From positions 1-51,385 of the forward strand of contig NZ_QKVK01000014.1 in NCBI RefSeq assembly GCF_003234965.1: a stretch of DNA of 51,385 nucleotides, given 5' to 3'. The notes beneath the pieces are model-generated. The model made no database searches. It was not told where the DNA came from and saw nothing but the letters and a program-made list of their open reading frames with translations. This stretch comes from Aestuariivirga litoralis. Its GTDB lineage: Bacteria; Pseudomonadota; Alphaproteobacteria; Rhizobiales; Aestuariivirgaceae. Positions 8,511-18,376 of the stretch are shown piece after piece. The position numbers were made by a program, and so were the translations under genes. Every line of letters begins with the position of its first letter. Positions within the stretch are counted from its first letter, which is position 1.

Positions 8511-9473
8511 TCAGTATTTGAAGTTGATCATCTTGTAGATCATGATGTCGCCGATGATCTTCCAGACAATGAGCGCACCCATCACCAGCTGGAAGATCGG
8601 CAGGTGCCAGACATCCGTGTAGTACTTGGGGTTGGGAAAATAGATCGCGAGCGCGATGGCCACCGGAAGGATGGTCAGGCCATAGGCGGAGAACCGCCCT
8701 TCCGCCGAGAGCGAGCGCACCTTGCGCTTCAGCTGGAAGCGCTCGCGCAGCACGCGCGACAGATTTTCGAGAACCTCGCCAAGATTGCCGCCGGCGCTCG
8801 ACTGCAGCGACACGGCCGTCACCAGCAGCGACATGTCCGCCACGCCGACGCGGTTCGACAGGTTCTGGAGCGCACTGGGAAGGTCCAGCCCATAGGTCAG
8901 TTCGTCGGTGGTGAGGCCGAATTCCGTGCCGATGGGATCGGCCATCTCGCGGCCTACCAGCATCAGCGCCGTAGGCACCGGGTGGCCGCTGCGCAGGCTG
9001 CGCACCACGACGTCCAGTGCGTCCGGCAGCTGCGTCTGGAATTCGGTGCGGCGTCGATTGCGGATGTGACGGACGACCAGAAACGGCAGGCCCATGCCGA
9101 CGAGGAGGCCGATCGCGATGCTGCCGGCAGCCGGCAGCGTCGTCAGCACCAGAAGTCCGGTCACCAGCGCCGTGCTGGCGAGTACCATGATCGTCAGGAA
9201 GCGCGCCAGCGTCAGCGACAGGCCGGACTGGATCAGCATCTTGCGAAGGCCGCCCATGACGGCCACGTCGCCCTTGATGCCGCGCTCCGCCTTGAGGCGC
9301 AGCATCGCCTGCTCGCCGCCGGATACGTCGTTCTGCACCTTCAGGCGGCGGTTGATGGCCCGGCGCGAGCGCATCGGCGCCAGCACGCCGAGATAAAGGG
9401 CCTCGGCGAGGAAGATCAGCGCCAGCGCCGAGCAGACGTAGAATGTCATCCTGATGAAAAAGCCGGTATCCAT
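8511..9473 (-). CDS. tadB: Flp pilus inner-membrane platform protein TadB
   Basis: A T2SSF-family platform protein of 320 residues from the ATG at 9473. The frame continues upstream into the ATPase gene, but the arginine-rich extension is not family-like, and the ATG falls one base after the tadA stop. Helices lie at about 6-25 and 80-125. The T2SSF domain follows (QLPDALDVVVRSLRSGHPVP), with a hydrophobic C-terminal end. It is expected to form a hetero-oligomeric platform with TadC that passes pilin subunits into the growing fibre. Confidence 0.92.
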   Translation of the reverse strand: MDTGFFIRMTFYVCSALALIFLAEALYLGVLAPMRSRRAINRRLKVQNDVSGGEQAMLRLKAERGIKGDVAVMGGLRKMLIQSGLSLTLARFLTIMVLASTALVTGLLVLTTLPAAGSIAIGLLVGMGLPFLVVRHIRNRRRTEFQTQLPDALDVVVRSLRSGHPVPTALMLVGREMADPIGTEFGLTTDELTYGLDLPSALQNLSNRVGVADMSLLVTAVSLQSSAGGNLGEVLENLSRVLRERFQLKRKVRSLSAEGRFSAYGLTILPVAIALAIYFPNPKYYTDVWHLPIFQLVMGALIVWKIIGDIMIYKMINFKY

Positions 9474-9474
9474 C

Positions 9475-10893
<1,419 letters not shown>

Positions 10894-10895
10894 AC

Positions 10896-12050
10896 TCAAT
10901 ACCCCAGGATCTTGGACAGGTCGGAATTGAAGCTGTTGCGCGGCTTGATATCGGTCGTCGGCACGCCGCGGTCCATCGCCTCGCGGATCAGGCGCTCGTC
11001 GGCGGGAAGGGTGCCGGCCAGCACGTCGCCGAGCAGTTCCTTCACCTCGCTTGACGAAATGCCGGTTCCGAACAGGGGACGGTTGAACTTGTTGACGATC
11101 ACCTTCGGCTTCACCAGTTCACCGAACTGGCCCGTCAGGTCATTCACCATGCGGCGGGCAGCCTTGAGGCCCGGGACCGAGAAATCGGTGACGACATAGA
11201 TGTCGGTGGAGCCGAGCACCACCGCGTCCGTCCAGTTCTCGACGTGGCGCGGCAGGTCGACCACCAGTGTCTGGTGGGTCTGCGAGATGATGTCGAGGGT
11301 GCGGGTGATGACCTCCGGCGCGAAGGTGAAGGCCTCGCCGAACTTGCGCTGCGCCGACAGCACATCGAGCTTGTTCTTGTAGGTCGAGGTCATGAGTTCA
11401 AGCATGTGCGGGTCGAGACGCGCCGGATTGGCGATGATCTCGTCCAGCGCCCAGGCCGGGCGGAGATCGAGATATTCCGCGCAGGCCCCGCCGGTGAGGT
11501 CGAGGTCCACGATGCAGGTCGTGGGTGTTGCCGACTTGCTGCGCCCGGCCGCGAGCAGGGCGGCATGGACGGCAACCGCGGTGGCGCCCACGCCGCCGCG
11601 CGCGCCGAGGAACGTCATGCACTTGAGGTCGGACTTGGCGCCCGTGCTTTGGCTCAGCACACGGCCGCAGGCGGCAATGAGCTCTCCGGCGCTGAGCGGC
11701 GCCTTCAGCCAGTCCGCCACCCTGAGACGCAGCAGCCAGCGGACGAGGTCGTCGCCCAGTGCAGGCGACAGGACGATCACCGGCAACTGCGGCGGCCGCT
11801 GCGCCATGAAGCGTTCGAATTCGCGCTGGGCGGCCTCGGTGGAAGATTCGAGGTCATAGACGAAGATGCTGACGCCGCGCGGATCGAAGCCCTGCGTCAC
11901 CTTCGCCGAGGCGATGAGGGTCAGGTCCACACCCTCGCGCTGGGCGACGTATTCCTTGAGCTGGCGCCCCACTTCCTCGTTCTGCGTGACGAAGCCGATC
12001 CCCATGATGGGGTTGGCGGAGCGGACCGAACGGCTGAAGATCTGCAACAT
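10896..12050 (-). CDS. cpaE: CpaE/TadZ pilus localisation ATPase
   Basis: MinD/ParA-related protein that positions the pilus machine; 384 residues from the ATG at 12050. A receiver-like N-terminal domain (about 1-135) is followed by an ATPase domain opening with the deviant P-loop GARGGVGAT (149-157). The second lysine of the MinD/ParA loop is not present, as in other CpaE proteins. Walker B-like VDLDLTGG and the later VVDLPRHVENW are also seen. A GGAG eleven bases upstream supports the ATG; a TTG at 12083 in the same frame is less likely. It directly precedes the ATPase gene. Confidence 0.9.
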   Translation of the reverse strand: MLQIFSRSVRSANPIMGIGFVTQNEEVGRQLKEYVAQREGVDLTLIASAKVTQGFDPRGVSIFVYDLESSTEAAQREFERFMAQRPPQLPVIVLSPALGDDLVRWLLRLRVADWLKAPLSAGELIAACGRVLSQSTGAKSDLKCMTFLGARGGVGATAVAVHAALLAAGRSKSATPTTCIVDLDLTGGACAEYLDLRPAWALDEIIANPARLDPHMLELMTSTYKNKLDVLSAQRKFGEAFTFAPEVITRTLDIISQTHQTLVVDLPRHVENWTDAVVLGSTDIYVVTDFSVPGLKAARRMVNDLTGQFGELVKPKVIVNKFNRPLFGTGISSSEVKELLGDVLAGTLPADERLIREAMDRGVPTTDIKPRNSFNSDLSKILGY

Positions 12051-12051
12051 G

Positions 12052-12255
12052 TCAGCGGCTGCTCCACGCTGCCCCGAAGGCAACGGTCAGACGGCGCTGG
12101 CAGAATGAGACGGCAAGAGCTGCGCTGTCGCCGGAAAGCCGCGTCATTGCATTCCGTGATCGCGCGCATGCAGCGGCGCACCTGCGGCGGGCCGCTGCCC
12201 CCGGCAGCGCCCCGGCTTCGGCACCTGTCTCCTGCACAAGGCGCATCCCGGCCAC
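12052..12255 (-). other. 211-base stretch before cpaE with a doubtful small frame
   Basis: Between the small secreted protein gene and cpaE lie about 210 bases. One frame runs from a GTG at 12255 to a stop one base before the cpaE ATG, giving 67 residues that are arginine-, alanine- and cysteine-rich and match no family I know. In many alphaproteobacteria cpaD lies here, but this peptide does not look like CpaD. It may be a leader, a decayed remnant or simply untranslated operon spacer. Confidence 0.2.
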
Positions 12256-12261
12256 CTCACC

Positions 12262-12687
12262 TCAGTTGCCGCCTGTCCCGGTCGAGACACCCGCGGTCGA
12301 CGAGCCCACGCCTTCGGCCGACGAGCCCGCGCCGGTATTGGCCCATTCGGAGTACTGCGTGCGGGCGCCGCCCGGCAGGTATTGCTGGATCATGTTGTCG
12401 AGCGCGCTGATGCCCTGCATCGACGGTGTCCTGATGTCGGTGTTGTTGACATAGGACGGCCACGGCGTGGGGTTCATGATGATGATGTTCGAGGTCGGCG
12501 CATCTCCGAGCCCGATCGTCACCGAGTCGCGGTGGTTCATGTAGTCGTAGATGTAGTTGTCGTCGAGATAGCTGCTGCGGTTGTCGTTGCGGCCGCTGAT
12601 GGTGTCGTCATCCGCAAGCGCGGGCACGGCAGTCACTGCTGCAGCGACGAGGAAGCCGGCGAGGAGACTACTTCTGCGGAGCGCCAT
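12262..12687 (-). CDS. Small secreted protein of the tad locus (CpaD position)
   Basis: A 141-residue protein with a clear Sec signal peptide (cleavage likely after VPALA, about residue 25). Its central block (HRDSVTIGLGDAP, then NIIIMNPTPWPSYVNNTDI) resembles a short conserved protein I recall next to cpaC in Rhizobiales, whose pattern is roughly GDA, N, PWP, N. The C-terminus is a low-complexity Gly/Ser/Thr tail. It lacks the features of CpaD, although CpaD is normally encoded at this place. Its start lies inside the end of cpaC (20-base overlap), so it is translationally coupled to the secretin and probably reaches the periplasm or outer membrane. Confidence 0.75.
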   Translation of the reverse strand: MALRRSSLLAGFLVAAAVTAVPALADDDTISGRNDNRSSYLDDNYIYDYMNHRDSVTIGLGDAPTSNIIIMNPTPWPSYVNNTDIRTPSMQGISALDNMIQQYLPGGARTQYSEWANTGAGSSAEGVGSSTAGVSTGTGGN

Positions 12688-14113
12688 AATTCACCTGTGG
12701 AAGATCGATGATGTGTCCGTAGACACCGTTGTAGGTCCTATCGAGGCTCCGGCGGGAAACCTCCTGCTTGCCCATCAGGAAGAACTCGGGCTCATTGGCC
12801 GAGACCAGCCCGTCGTTGAGCGGATCCTTCAGCTGCTGCTGCGTGCCAACCGGGCGCACCAGGCGCGGCGTCACGATGATGACGAGATCCGATTCCTTCT
12901 TCTGGAAGGCGGATGACCGGAACACCGTGCCGATGACCGGCACGTTGCCGATCCACGGCACGCTGCTCGCATCCTTGGCATTGAGCGACTGCAGCAGGCC
13001 GGCGATGGCGAAGCTCTGGCCATCGCGAAGTTCCACGCTGGTATTGGCGCGGCGCACGACGAAGCCCGGGTTGCCGTCGACGCTGATCGAGGGATCGATT
13101 TCGGAGACTTCAGGGTTGATCTGGAGATTGATCAGCCCGTCATCGAGCACCGTGGGGGTGAACCGCAGCTTGACGCCGAAGTCCTTGTAGGTGACGGAGC
13201 AGGTCTGGTCCGCCAGCGAGCCGTCGCAGGTCTGCACCGGCACTTCGCCACCGGCATGGAAGCTGGCGGCCTGGCCGGAGAGCGCGGTGAGGTTGGGTTC
13301 CGCAAGGCGCCGGGCAAGGCGGCGGGCTTCCAGCGCGGTGATGATCAGGTCGGGCGAGGTGCCGTTTTCGAGAATGTTAGCGATGACGGTGCCGAAGGGC
13401 AGCATGCCGGAGAGCGCCCCGGCCGCGGCGGCCATTCCCAGCGCGTTTGGCTGAACACCGGTGCCCTGGGCATAGCCGTTGCCATCATTGGTCAGGTTCC
13501 AGTTGAACCCCAGTTCCTTGCCCACCGATCGCGCCACCTCGATGACGCGGACCTCGAGGTTCACCTGCTGGTTGGCGGCGATGGCGAAGGAGTTGGTGAC
13601 GTTGTCACCGGCAAAGTCGCGGGCGATGTTCATCGCCTTTTCGGCGGCCGGCGCACTTGGCACCACGCCTTCGAGCATGACGCGGCCGTTGAGGCTCTTC
13701 ACGCGCAGATTGGAACCGGGCAATGCCTGCTTCAGCGCCTCGCGCAGGCCGCTGAGATCATGCGTCACCTCGACGTCGAGCACGGCGAGCAGGTTCTTGT
13801 TCTCGTCGAACAGCGTGATGTTGGTGGTGCCGAGCTTACGGCCCAGCACATAAAGGGTGCGGTCGCTCAGGGCATTGACGTCGGCCGTCTCGGGATCGCC
13901 CACCACGATCTCGCCGAAGGGAACGGTGAGGCGGAAGGTTTCGGACCGGCCGCTGACGACCTTCAGCCGCGCCACCCGGTCATCCGAGGAGATCTTGACC
14001 AGCGTCGCGGCCGACGCCGGAGCGGCCATCTGCCCGGCTGACAGCAGCAGCAGCGCCAGCGCGGCGGCGAACAGTGGTCTCAGCTGGCTCCTGGGGCGGG
14101 CGAAACGGGTCAT
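12668..14113 (-). CDS. cpaC: Flp pilus outer-membrane secretin CpaC (RcpA)
   Basis: Secretin that forms the outer-membrane gate for the pilus; 481 residues. Signal peptide cleaved near residue 35 (AAPASA). An N-terminal pilus/N0-like domain (FRLTVPFGEIVVGDPETADV) is followed by a BON-like repeat (LREALKQALPGSNLRVKSLN) and the secretin domain from about residue 200 (QQVNLEVRVIEVARSVGKEL). The conserved secretin end reads VPWIGNVPVIGTVFRS and LVIIVTPRLV. A CSVTYKD insertion with two nearby cysteines may form a disulfide. It overlaps cpaB by four bases. Confidence 0.94.
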   Translation of the reverse strand: MTRFARPRSQLRPLFAAALALLLLSAGQMAAPASAATLVKISSDDRVARLKVVSGRSETFRLTVPFGEIVVGDPETADVNALSDRTLYVLGRKLGTTNITLFDENKNLLAVLDVEVTHDLSGLREALKQALPGSNLRVKSLNGRVMLEGVVPSAPAAEKAMNIARDFAGDNVTNSFAIAANQQVNLEVRVIEVARSVGKELGFNWNLTNDGNGYAQGTGVQPNALGMAAAAGALSGMLPFGTVIANILENGTSPDLIITALEARRLARRLAEPNLTALSGQAASFHAGGEVPVQTCDGSLADQTCSVTYKDFGVKLRFTPTVLDDGLINLQINPEVSEIDPSISVDGNPGFVVRRANTSVELRDGQSFAIAGLLQSLNAKDASSVPWIGNVPVIGTVFRSSAFQKKESDLVIIVTPRLVRPVGTQQQLKDPLNDGLVSANEPEFFLMGKQEVSRRSLDRTYNGVYGHIIDLPQVNYGAPQK

Positions 14114-15090
14114 TGATTGGCATCCAGCGGAACGGTGTAGGAGGTGCCCTGCAGCCCACGGAAGATCTGCACCTGCGCCGTGGTCGGCAGCACGTCTTCG
14201 GCGGCCGTATCGGCGGGCTTCGCATCCGTCACCACCTGCACGGCCCGGTTCTGCTCGCTCTGCTTCAGCCGGGCTTCAAGCTCGGCGATGCGGTTCGAGA
14301 GTTCGGCCTGCCCCTCGGCAAGGGCATCCTTGGGGGGCTGATACATCGAGGGATCGGAGACGAGTTCGTTCTCCACCACGCGGCGCGCCGGTGCCACGTC
14401 GAGCGAGCCTGCGGAGCGGAGCGTGAAGGTAAGGCCGCCGGTCGATTCCGCCAGCGCCAGCTTCTGGGCATCCACCGGAGTCAGTTCGAGTGTGGCGACG
14501 CGGCCGTCGATGGGGGCGCCGTTCTTCTCGTCGGCATTCTGGTTGATGGCGAGGACACGCACGTTCTGGAACAGCACGTCGATGCTGGCCTGATCACCGC
14601 TGCGGGTATAGAGCACGTCGACCCGATCGCCCGGCAGCACGAAGCCGGCCACGCCCGACGTATCGTTGACGCGGATGGTCACGGCCCGCATGCCTTCCTT
14701 GACGAGGGCAGACAGGCTCGCCCGGGCGCCAGGGCCCGAAATCTTCCACGCGAGGATGGGCTCGTTGGGGGCAATCGGCGTCAGCACCACGCGACGCCCG
14801 TCCTTGTCGATGTCGGCAATTGTCTTGAAGGACCCGTCGGGAAGCGCTTCCTTGGGCCATTCGATCTCGGTCAGCACTTCAGGCGTCAGCGGTTCGCCGA
14901 AGTGCAATTCCTTCTTGGCCACCACGACAGTCTGGGTGTCGACTTTCACCGTCTGGACCACGGTCTGCTGCTGCTGCGCGACCTGCACCTGCTGGTTGGC
15001 AAGCCAGACCTTGGCGATGAATACGGCGAGCGCGCCGAACAACAACGCCACGAGAAGCATTACAAGTGTGCCGGTCCGCACAGGGAGCAT
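14110..15090 (-). CDS. cpaB: Flp pilus assembly protein CpaB (RcpC)
   Basis: A 326-residue periplasmic protein anchored by one helix (about 9-30). A Gln/Val-rich stretch (QVQVAQQQQTVVQTV) leads to a SAF domain (about 55-115) and the RcpC/CpaB domain, with the typical GMRAVTIRVNDTSGVAGFVLPGDRVDVLYT. A short coiled-coil-like stretch (AELSNRIAELEARLKQSEQN) follows near residue 260. CpaB/RcpC stabilises or modifies the secretin pore in tad systems. It follows flp in the operon with about 97 bases between, including a hairpin. Confidence 0.92.
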   Translation of the reverse strand: MLPVRTGTLVMLLVALLFGALAVFIAKVWLANQQVQVAQQQQTVVQTVKVDTQTVVVAKKELHFGEPLTPEVLTEIEWPKEALPDGSFKTIADIDKDGRRVVLTPIAPNEPILAWKISGPGARASLSALVKEGMRAVTIRVNDTSGVAGFVLPGDRVDVLYTRSGDQASIDVLFQNVRVLAINQNADEKNGAPIDGRVATLELTPVDAQKLALAESTGGLTFTLRSAGSLDVAPARRVVENELVSDPSMYQPPKDALAEGQAELSNRIAELEARLKQSEQNRAVQVVTDAKPADTAAEDVLPTTAQVQIFRGLQGTSYTVPLDANQ

Positions 15091-15143
15091 TCGCTTTCAC
15101 TCGATCTCGAAGTCCGCTGCAGCGCGGAATGACGGTACAAAAC

Positions 15144-15171
15144 AGCTGCCGCGACCCGAATCGCGGCAGCT
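15144..15171 (-). terminator. Hairpin between flp and cpaB (terminator or attenuator)
   Basis: A perfect 11-base inverted repeat with a 6-base loop lies 16 bases after the flp stop. On the minus strand the stem is followed by GTTTTG, a weak U-tract. This fits partial termination or an RNA 3'-end stabiliser that lets the pilin be made in large excess over the downstream assembly genes. Confidence 0.7.
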
Positions 15172-15187
15172 ATTAGCAATCGTTTGC

Positions 15188-15385
15188 TTACGGCGTGCAG
15201 CCGACGGTCGACGTGGAGAGATTGCTGCAGAGAGCGTTCCACACACCGGTCGCCCAGCCACCGACCGCTGCGAGAACGGCCAGACCGACGGCAAGAATAA
15301 CACCGAGAAGCGCGGTGTATTCGATGAAGGCCGCGCCGTTTTCATCAGCGTGAAGGGCGCGGAAGAGAGAAACAATCGATTTCAT
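15188..15385 (-). CDS. flp: Flp-type IVb pilin
   Basis: Major pilin precursor of 65 residues from the ATG at 15385, with an AGGG nine bases upstream. The leader MKSIVSLFRALHADENG ends at G17, where the CpaA/TadV peptidase should cut. Mature residue 5 is E22 followed by Y23, the G/XXXXEY Flp signature. The hydrophobic helix then runs from about 24 to 46 (LLGVILAVGLAVLAAVGGWA). Two cysteines near the C-terminus (CSNLSTSTVGC) could form a small disulfide loop, which is not universal in Flp pilins. It is the first gene of the minus-strand tad operon. Confidence 0.93.
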   Translation of the reverse strand: MKSIVSLFRALHADENGAAFIEYTALLGVILAVGLAVLAAVGGWATGVWNALCSNLSTSTVGCTP

Positions 15386-15938
15386 TTTTGCAGTCCCTAC
15401 TAGTGGTTCACATACGCAAGTTTGTTGCAGTTCAGCTCGCAATCAAGGGTTAGTCCCTTGGTAGACCCGGTTTCCACTGAGGCAAATAACGATTGCCGAA
15501 GCGAAAACCGGGGTTTCTACTGAGTTTAGACTACCACCCCCCTAGGTCCTTGTCCAATCAACGAATTACCGAAGATTGCCGGGGCAAATCGTTAACGGGC
15601 ACAATAGTCAGTAATAATACCAAGTCGTGACAACAAGAACTTCCGATTACTTCACAATCTGAGCGCGCCGAATGAGTAATCTCTCGGTTTTCCGAAGCAA
15701 ATAATGCAAATAAATGATTAATACGGCGCGCCGCCCAAGCAGCACCGGAAAACCATCACATTGGGCATCCTGCGCTTGCATAGGATTACTTGCGAAAATG
15801 CCTTGAATTTGTTTCTGCGTTTTATGCAACCCTGGAGGGTGCGACATCCCGGGCCACGACGTCCCGCTGCGTCTGTCACTGGCGAAGTCGGGCCAGACCC
15901 GCTAGCTAGTTCCACCCCAGTCAGACGATGATGGTGAC
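15386..15938. promoter_or_regulatory. 553-base divergent control region between flp and cpaA
   Basis: No convincing gene is seen in this stretch, which is clearly richer in A and T than the flanks. It must carry the promoters of the minus-strand pilus operon and of cpaA. A direct repeat (GGTTTCYACTGAG at 15469-15481 and 15512-15524) and an inverted pair CCCGGTTT/AAACCGGG (15466-15473 and 15505-15512) sit on the flp side. GATTGCCG occurs twice (15491-15498 and 15574-15581). No clean CtrA box (TTAA-N7-TTAA) and no clear -10/-35 pair could be fixed. Confidence 0.6.
15469..15524 (-). repeat. Pair of direct repeats upstream of flp
   Basis: GGTTTCCACTGAG (15469-15481) and GGTTTCTACTGAG (15512-15524) match at 12 of 13 positions and are 43 bases apart, about four helical turns. 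They lie 84-139 bases upstream of the flp ATG, where an activator would bind. The regulator is unknown. Confidence 0.5.
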
Positions 15939-16475
15939 ATGCTCGCGCCGGTGATTTCCATTCTGCCCTTCGCCTTTGCCTTTCTCGTCATTTTCGGCGC
16001 CTTGAGCGATCTGTCCACGTTCCGGATCCCCAATTGGGTATCCTACGGGCTCGTATTGCTGTTCTGCATCCACGCCTTCCTTCTCTGGCTGACCGAGCCC
16101 TACATGCCCACCATGTCCTTCCGGGTGCCGGCTTCTGCCTACAATTTTGCAATCGGTTTCGCCGTCCTCGTCGTCTCCATCATCTTCTGGCGGCGTGGCT
16201 ATATCGGCGGTGGCGACGCCAAGTACCTCGCTGCCACCTCATTGTGGATGGGGCCGGTCGGCGTCGTCCAGTTCATGGTCATCCTTTCGGCCCTGGCGCT
16301 GATCATGGCGCTCATCCTGAAGATCTCGGCAAGCTGGGGGTTCCTGGTGCATGCCGGGGGCTTGCCGGCTTTCGTGAAGCGCCTCTATGCCAAGTTCGAG
16401 GACAACCAGCTGCCCTATGGTTTCCCCATCGGCGTGGCGGCACTGATCATGATCCCCGAAATCTTCAAGCTCTGA
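15939..16475 (+). CDS. cpaA: Prepilin peptidase CpaA (TadV)
   Basis: Short type IV leader peptidase (A24 family), 178 residues, an inner-membrane aspartyl protease that processes Flp pilin. The two catalytic aspartates are D24 in GALSDLSTFRIPN and D93 in IGGGDAKY. Hydrophobic segments give about five to six helices. It lacks the N-terminal methyltransferase domain of PilD, as is normal for CpaA. It is divergent from the pilin operon and appears to be monocistronic: 86 bases and no overlap separate it from the next importer genes. Confidence 0.93.
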   Translation: MLAPVISILPFAFAFLVIFGALSDLSTFRIPNWVSYGLVLLFCIHAFLLWLTEPYMPTMSFRVPASAYNFAIGFAVLVVSIIFWRRGYIGGGDAKYLAATSLWMGPVGVVQFMVILSALALIMALILKISASWGFLVHAGGLPAFVKRLYAKFEDNQLPYGFPIGVAALIMIPEIFKL

Positions 16476-16561
16476 GGGCGCAATGCTGCCGTACTTGCAA
16501 GACGCCGGGAATTGCTCGATAGATTTCGGCCTTCATTGCAAGAGCGGGTTCCGGCAGGCCG

Positions 16562-17413
16562 ATGGGCGACACATGGAGGCGATTCCGCCGCGACAGGCTG
16601 GCGTTGGCGGGGTTGGTGGTCATCTTCATCTTCGCCGCGGCCGCCCTCTTCGCCCCGGTGATCGCACCCTACAATCCTTCTGAACAGTTCTTCGACGGGT
16701 TGACCCTGGAAGGCTCGCCCCTGCCGCCCGGCTGGCGCTTCTGGTTCGGCACCGACACCAATGGCCGTGACCAGTTCTCGCGTCTCGTCTATGGCGCCCA
16801 GACCTCTCTGTTGATCGGCATCGTCGCCAACGGGATCGCCGTTGCGGTGGGGACCGCCCTTGGCCTCGTCGCCGGCTACCTGCGCGGCTGGTCCGGGGCC
16901 GCCATCATGCGCCTCACCGACCTGATGATGGCCTTCCCGCCGCTGTTGCTGGCGATCGCGCTCGCCGCCATCCTCAAGCCCGGCCTCAACATCGTCATCC
17001 TCGTCATCGCGCTCGTGAACTGGGTGCAGATCGCGCGCGTGATCTACACCGAAACGGTCTCGCTCTCGGAGCGTGAATACATTGAGGCGGCGCGCGCGCT
17101 GGGTGCGGGCAACGCGCGCATCCTGCTGCGCCACCTGCTGCCGCACCTGATCCCGACGGTGATCGTCTATGCCACACTCGGGATCGCCACCACGGTGCTG
17201 CTGGAGGCGATGCTCTCCTTCCTCGGCCGCGGCGTGCAGCCGCCGACACCTGCCTGGGGCATGATGATCTTCGAGAGCCAGTCCTATTTCCTCAACGCGC
17301 CCTGGCTCGTCTTCATTCCCGGCGCCGCGATCCTCATTCTCGCGCTGGCATTCAACCTGGTGGGCGACGGGTTGCGCGACGCGCTGGACCCCACCCAGCG
17401 CGGGAGGGGCTGA
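16562..17413 (+). CDS. ABC transporter permease, dipeptide/oligopeptide type (DppC-like)
   Basis: Inner-membrane permease of 283 residues. An N-terminal helix (about 13-35) is followed by the DppC-type loop ending WFGTDTNGRDQFSRLVYGAQ. The EAA motif starts near residue 175 (EAARALGAGNARILLRHLLP), and the C-terminus has the family ending NLVGDGLRDALDP. It pairs with the next gene, whose start overlaps the stop by one base. Permease order (C before B) is the reverse of the usual Dpp layout. Confidence 0.93.
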   Translation: MGDTWRRFRRDRLALAGLVVIFIFAAAALFAPVIAPYNPSEQFFDGLTLEGSPLPPGWRFWFGTDTNGRDQFSRLVYGAQTSLLIGIVANGIAVAVGTALGLVAGYLRGWSGAAIMRLTDLMMAFPPLLLAIALAAILKPGLNIVILVIALVNWVQIARVIYTETVSLSEREYIEAARALGAGNARILLRHLLPHLIPTVIVYATLGIATTVLLEAMLSFLGRGVQPPTPAWGMMIFESQSYFLNAPWLVFIPGAAILILALAFNLVGDGLRDALDPTQRGRG

Positions 17414-18333
17414 TGCTGGGCTATCTCGCCAGGCGCCTCGCTGCCTCCGTGCTGATCCTGCTTGGCGTCTCGATCGTCACCTTCGGCCTCACCTTCATGA
17501 TCCCGGCCGATCCCGTGGCGATGATCGCCGGCCGCAACTCCACCCCGCAGATGCGCGAGCAGATCCGCGAGCAGCTTGGCATGAACAAGCCAGTGCCAGA
17601 ACAATATGCGCGCTACCTCGGCCGCCTTGTCACCGGCGATCTCGGCATCTCCTATGCGCGCAAGTCGGAAGTGGCGCCGCTCATCGCCTCGCGACTGCCA
17701 CCCACGCTGCTGCTCATGCTCGGTGCCATCATCGCGGAACTGCTGATCGGCATTCCCGCCGGCATCTATGCCGCCACGCGCCGCGGCCGCTTCGGCGACA
17801 AGGCGGCGATGACGCTGTCCTTCCTTTCCGTCTCCACTCCGCAATTCGTGCTGGGGCTCACCCTGCTCTATCTCTTCGCTTACTTGTGGAACTGGTTCCC
17901 GCTCGGCGGCTACGGCAAGCTTTCGAACCTCGTGCTGCCAGCGCTCACGCTGGGTCTCGCCGGCGGCGGCTGGTATTCGCGCATGATGCGCTCCTCGATG
18001 ATCGAGGTCTTGCGCAATGACTATATCCGCACGGCCCGCGCCAAGGGCATGAGCGAATGGCGGGTGGTCATGAAGCATGGCTTCCGTAACGCCATCCTGC
18101 CGATCGTGGCGATGATCGGCCTCGACGTCGGCATCTTCATGTCGGGCGTGGTGGTGGTGGAGAATGTCTTCGGCTGGCCCGGCATCGGCCAGCTGATGTG
18201 GCAGGCCATCCAGTCGCTGGACATTCCCGTCATCATGGGCGTCACCATCGTGGCGGCCTGCTTCATCGTGCTCGGCAACCTCATCGCCGACCTCGTCTCG
18301 CCGCTGATTGACCCGCGCATCCGCTTGCGCTGA
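17413..18333 (+). CDS. ABC transporter permease, dipeptide/oligopeptide type (DppB-like)
   Basis: Second permease, 306 residues. It begins with the DppB signature MLGYLARRLAASVLILLGVS, includes the periplasmic loop MREQIREQLGMNKPVPEQYAR, carries the ATPase-docking region YIRTARAKGMSEWRVVMKHG, and ends LVSPLIDPRIRLR. Six transmembrane helices are expected. It is translationally coupled to the DppC-like gene and is followed 43 bases later by the binding protein. Confidence 0.94.
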   Translation: MLGYLARRLAASVLILLGVSIVTFGLTFMIPADPVAMIAGRNSTPQMREQIREQLGMNKPVPEQYARYLGRLVTGDLGISYARKSEVAPLIASRLPPTLLLMLGAIIAELLIGIPAGIYAATRRGRFGDKAAMTLSFLSVSTPQFVLGLTLLYLFAYLWNWFPLGGYGKLSNLVLPALTLGLAGGGWYSRMMRSSMIEVLRNDYIRTARAKGMSEWRVVMKHGFRNAILPIVAMIGLDVGIFMSGVVVVENVFGWPGIGQLMWQAIQSLDIPVIMGVTIVAACFIVLGNLIADLVSPLIDPRIRLR

Positions 18334-18376
18334 AATGACGTACACAAACGATTAGAACAAAACAGGGAGAAGCTCG

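Noticed and set aside
15541-15720. CtrA-type binding site (TTAA-N7-TTAA) in the pilus control region
   Set aside because: Single TTAA occurrences are present but no correctly spaced pair was found.
15647-15847. Minus-strand frame of 66 codons in the flp-cpaA intergenic region
   Set aside because: No ribosome site and no recognisable feature; the region looks regulatory.
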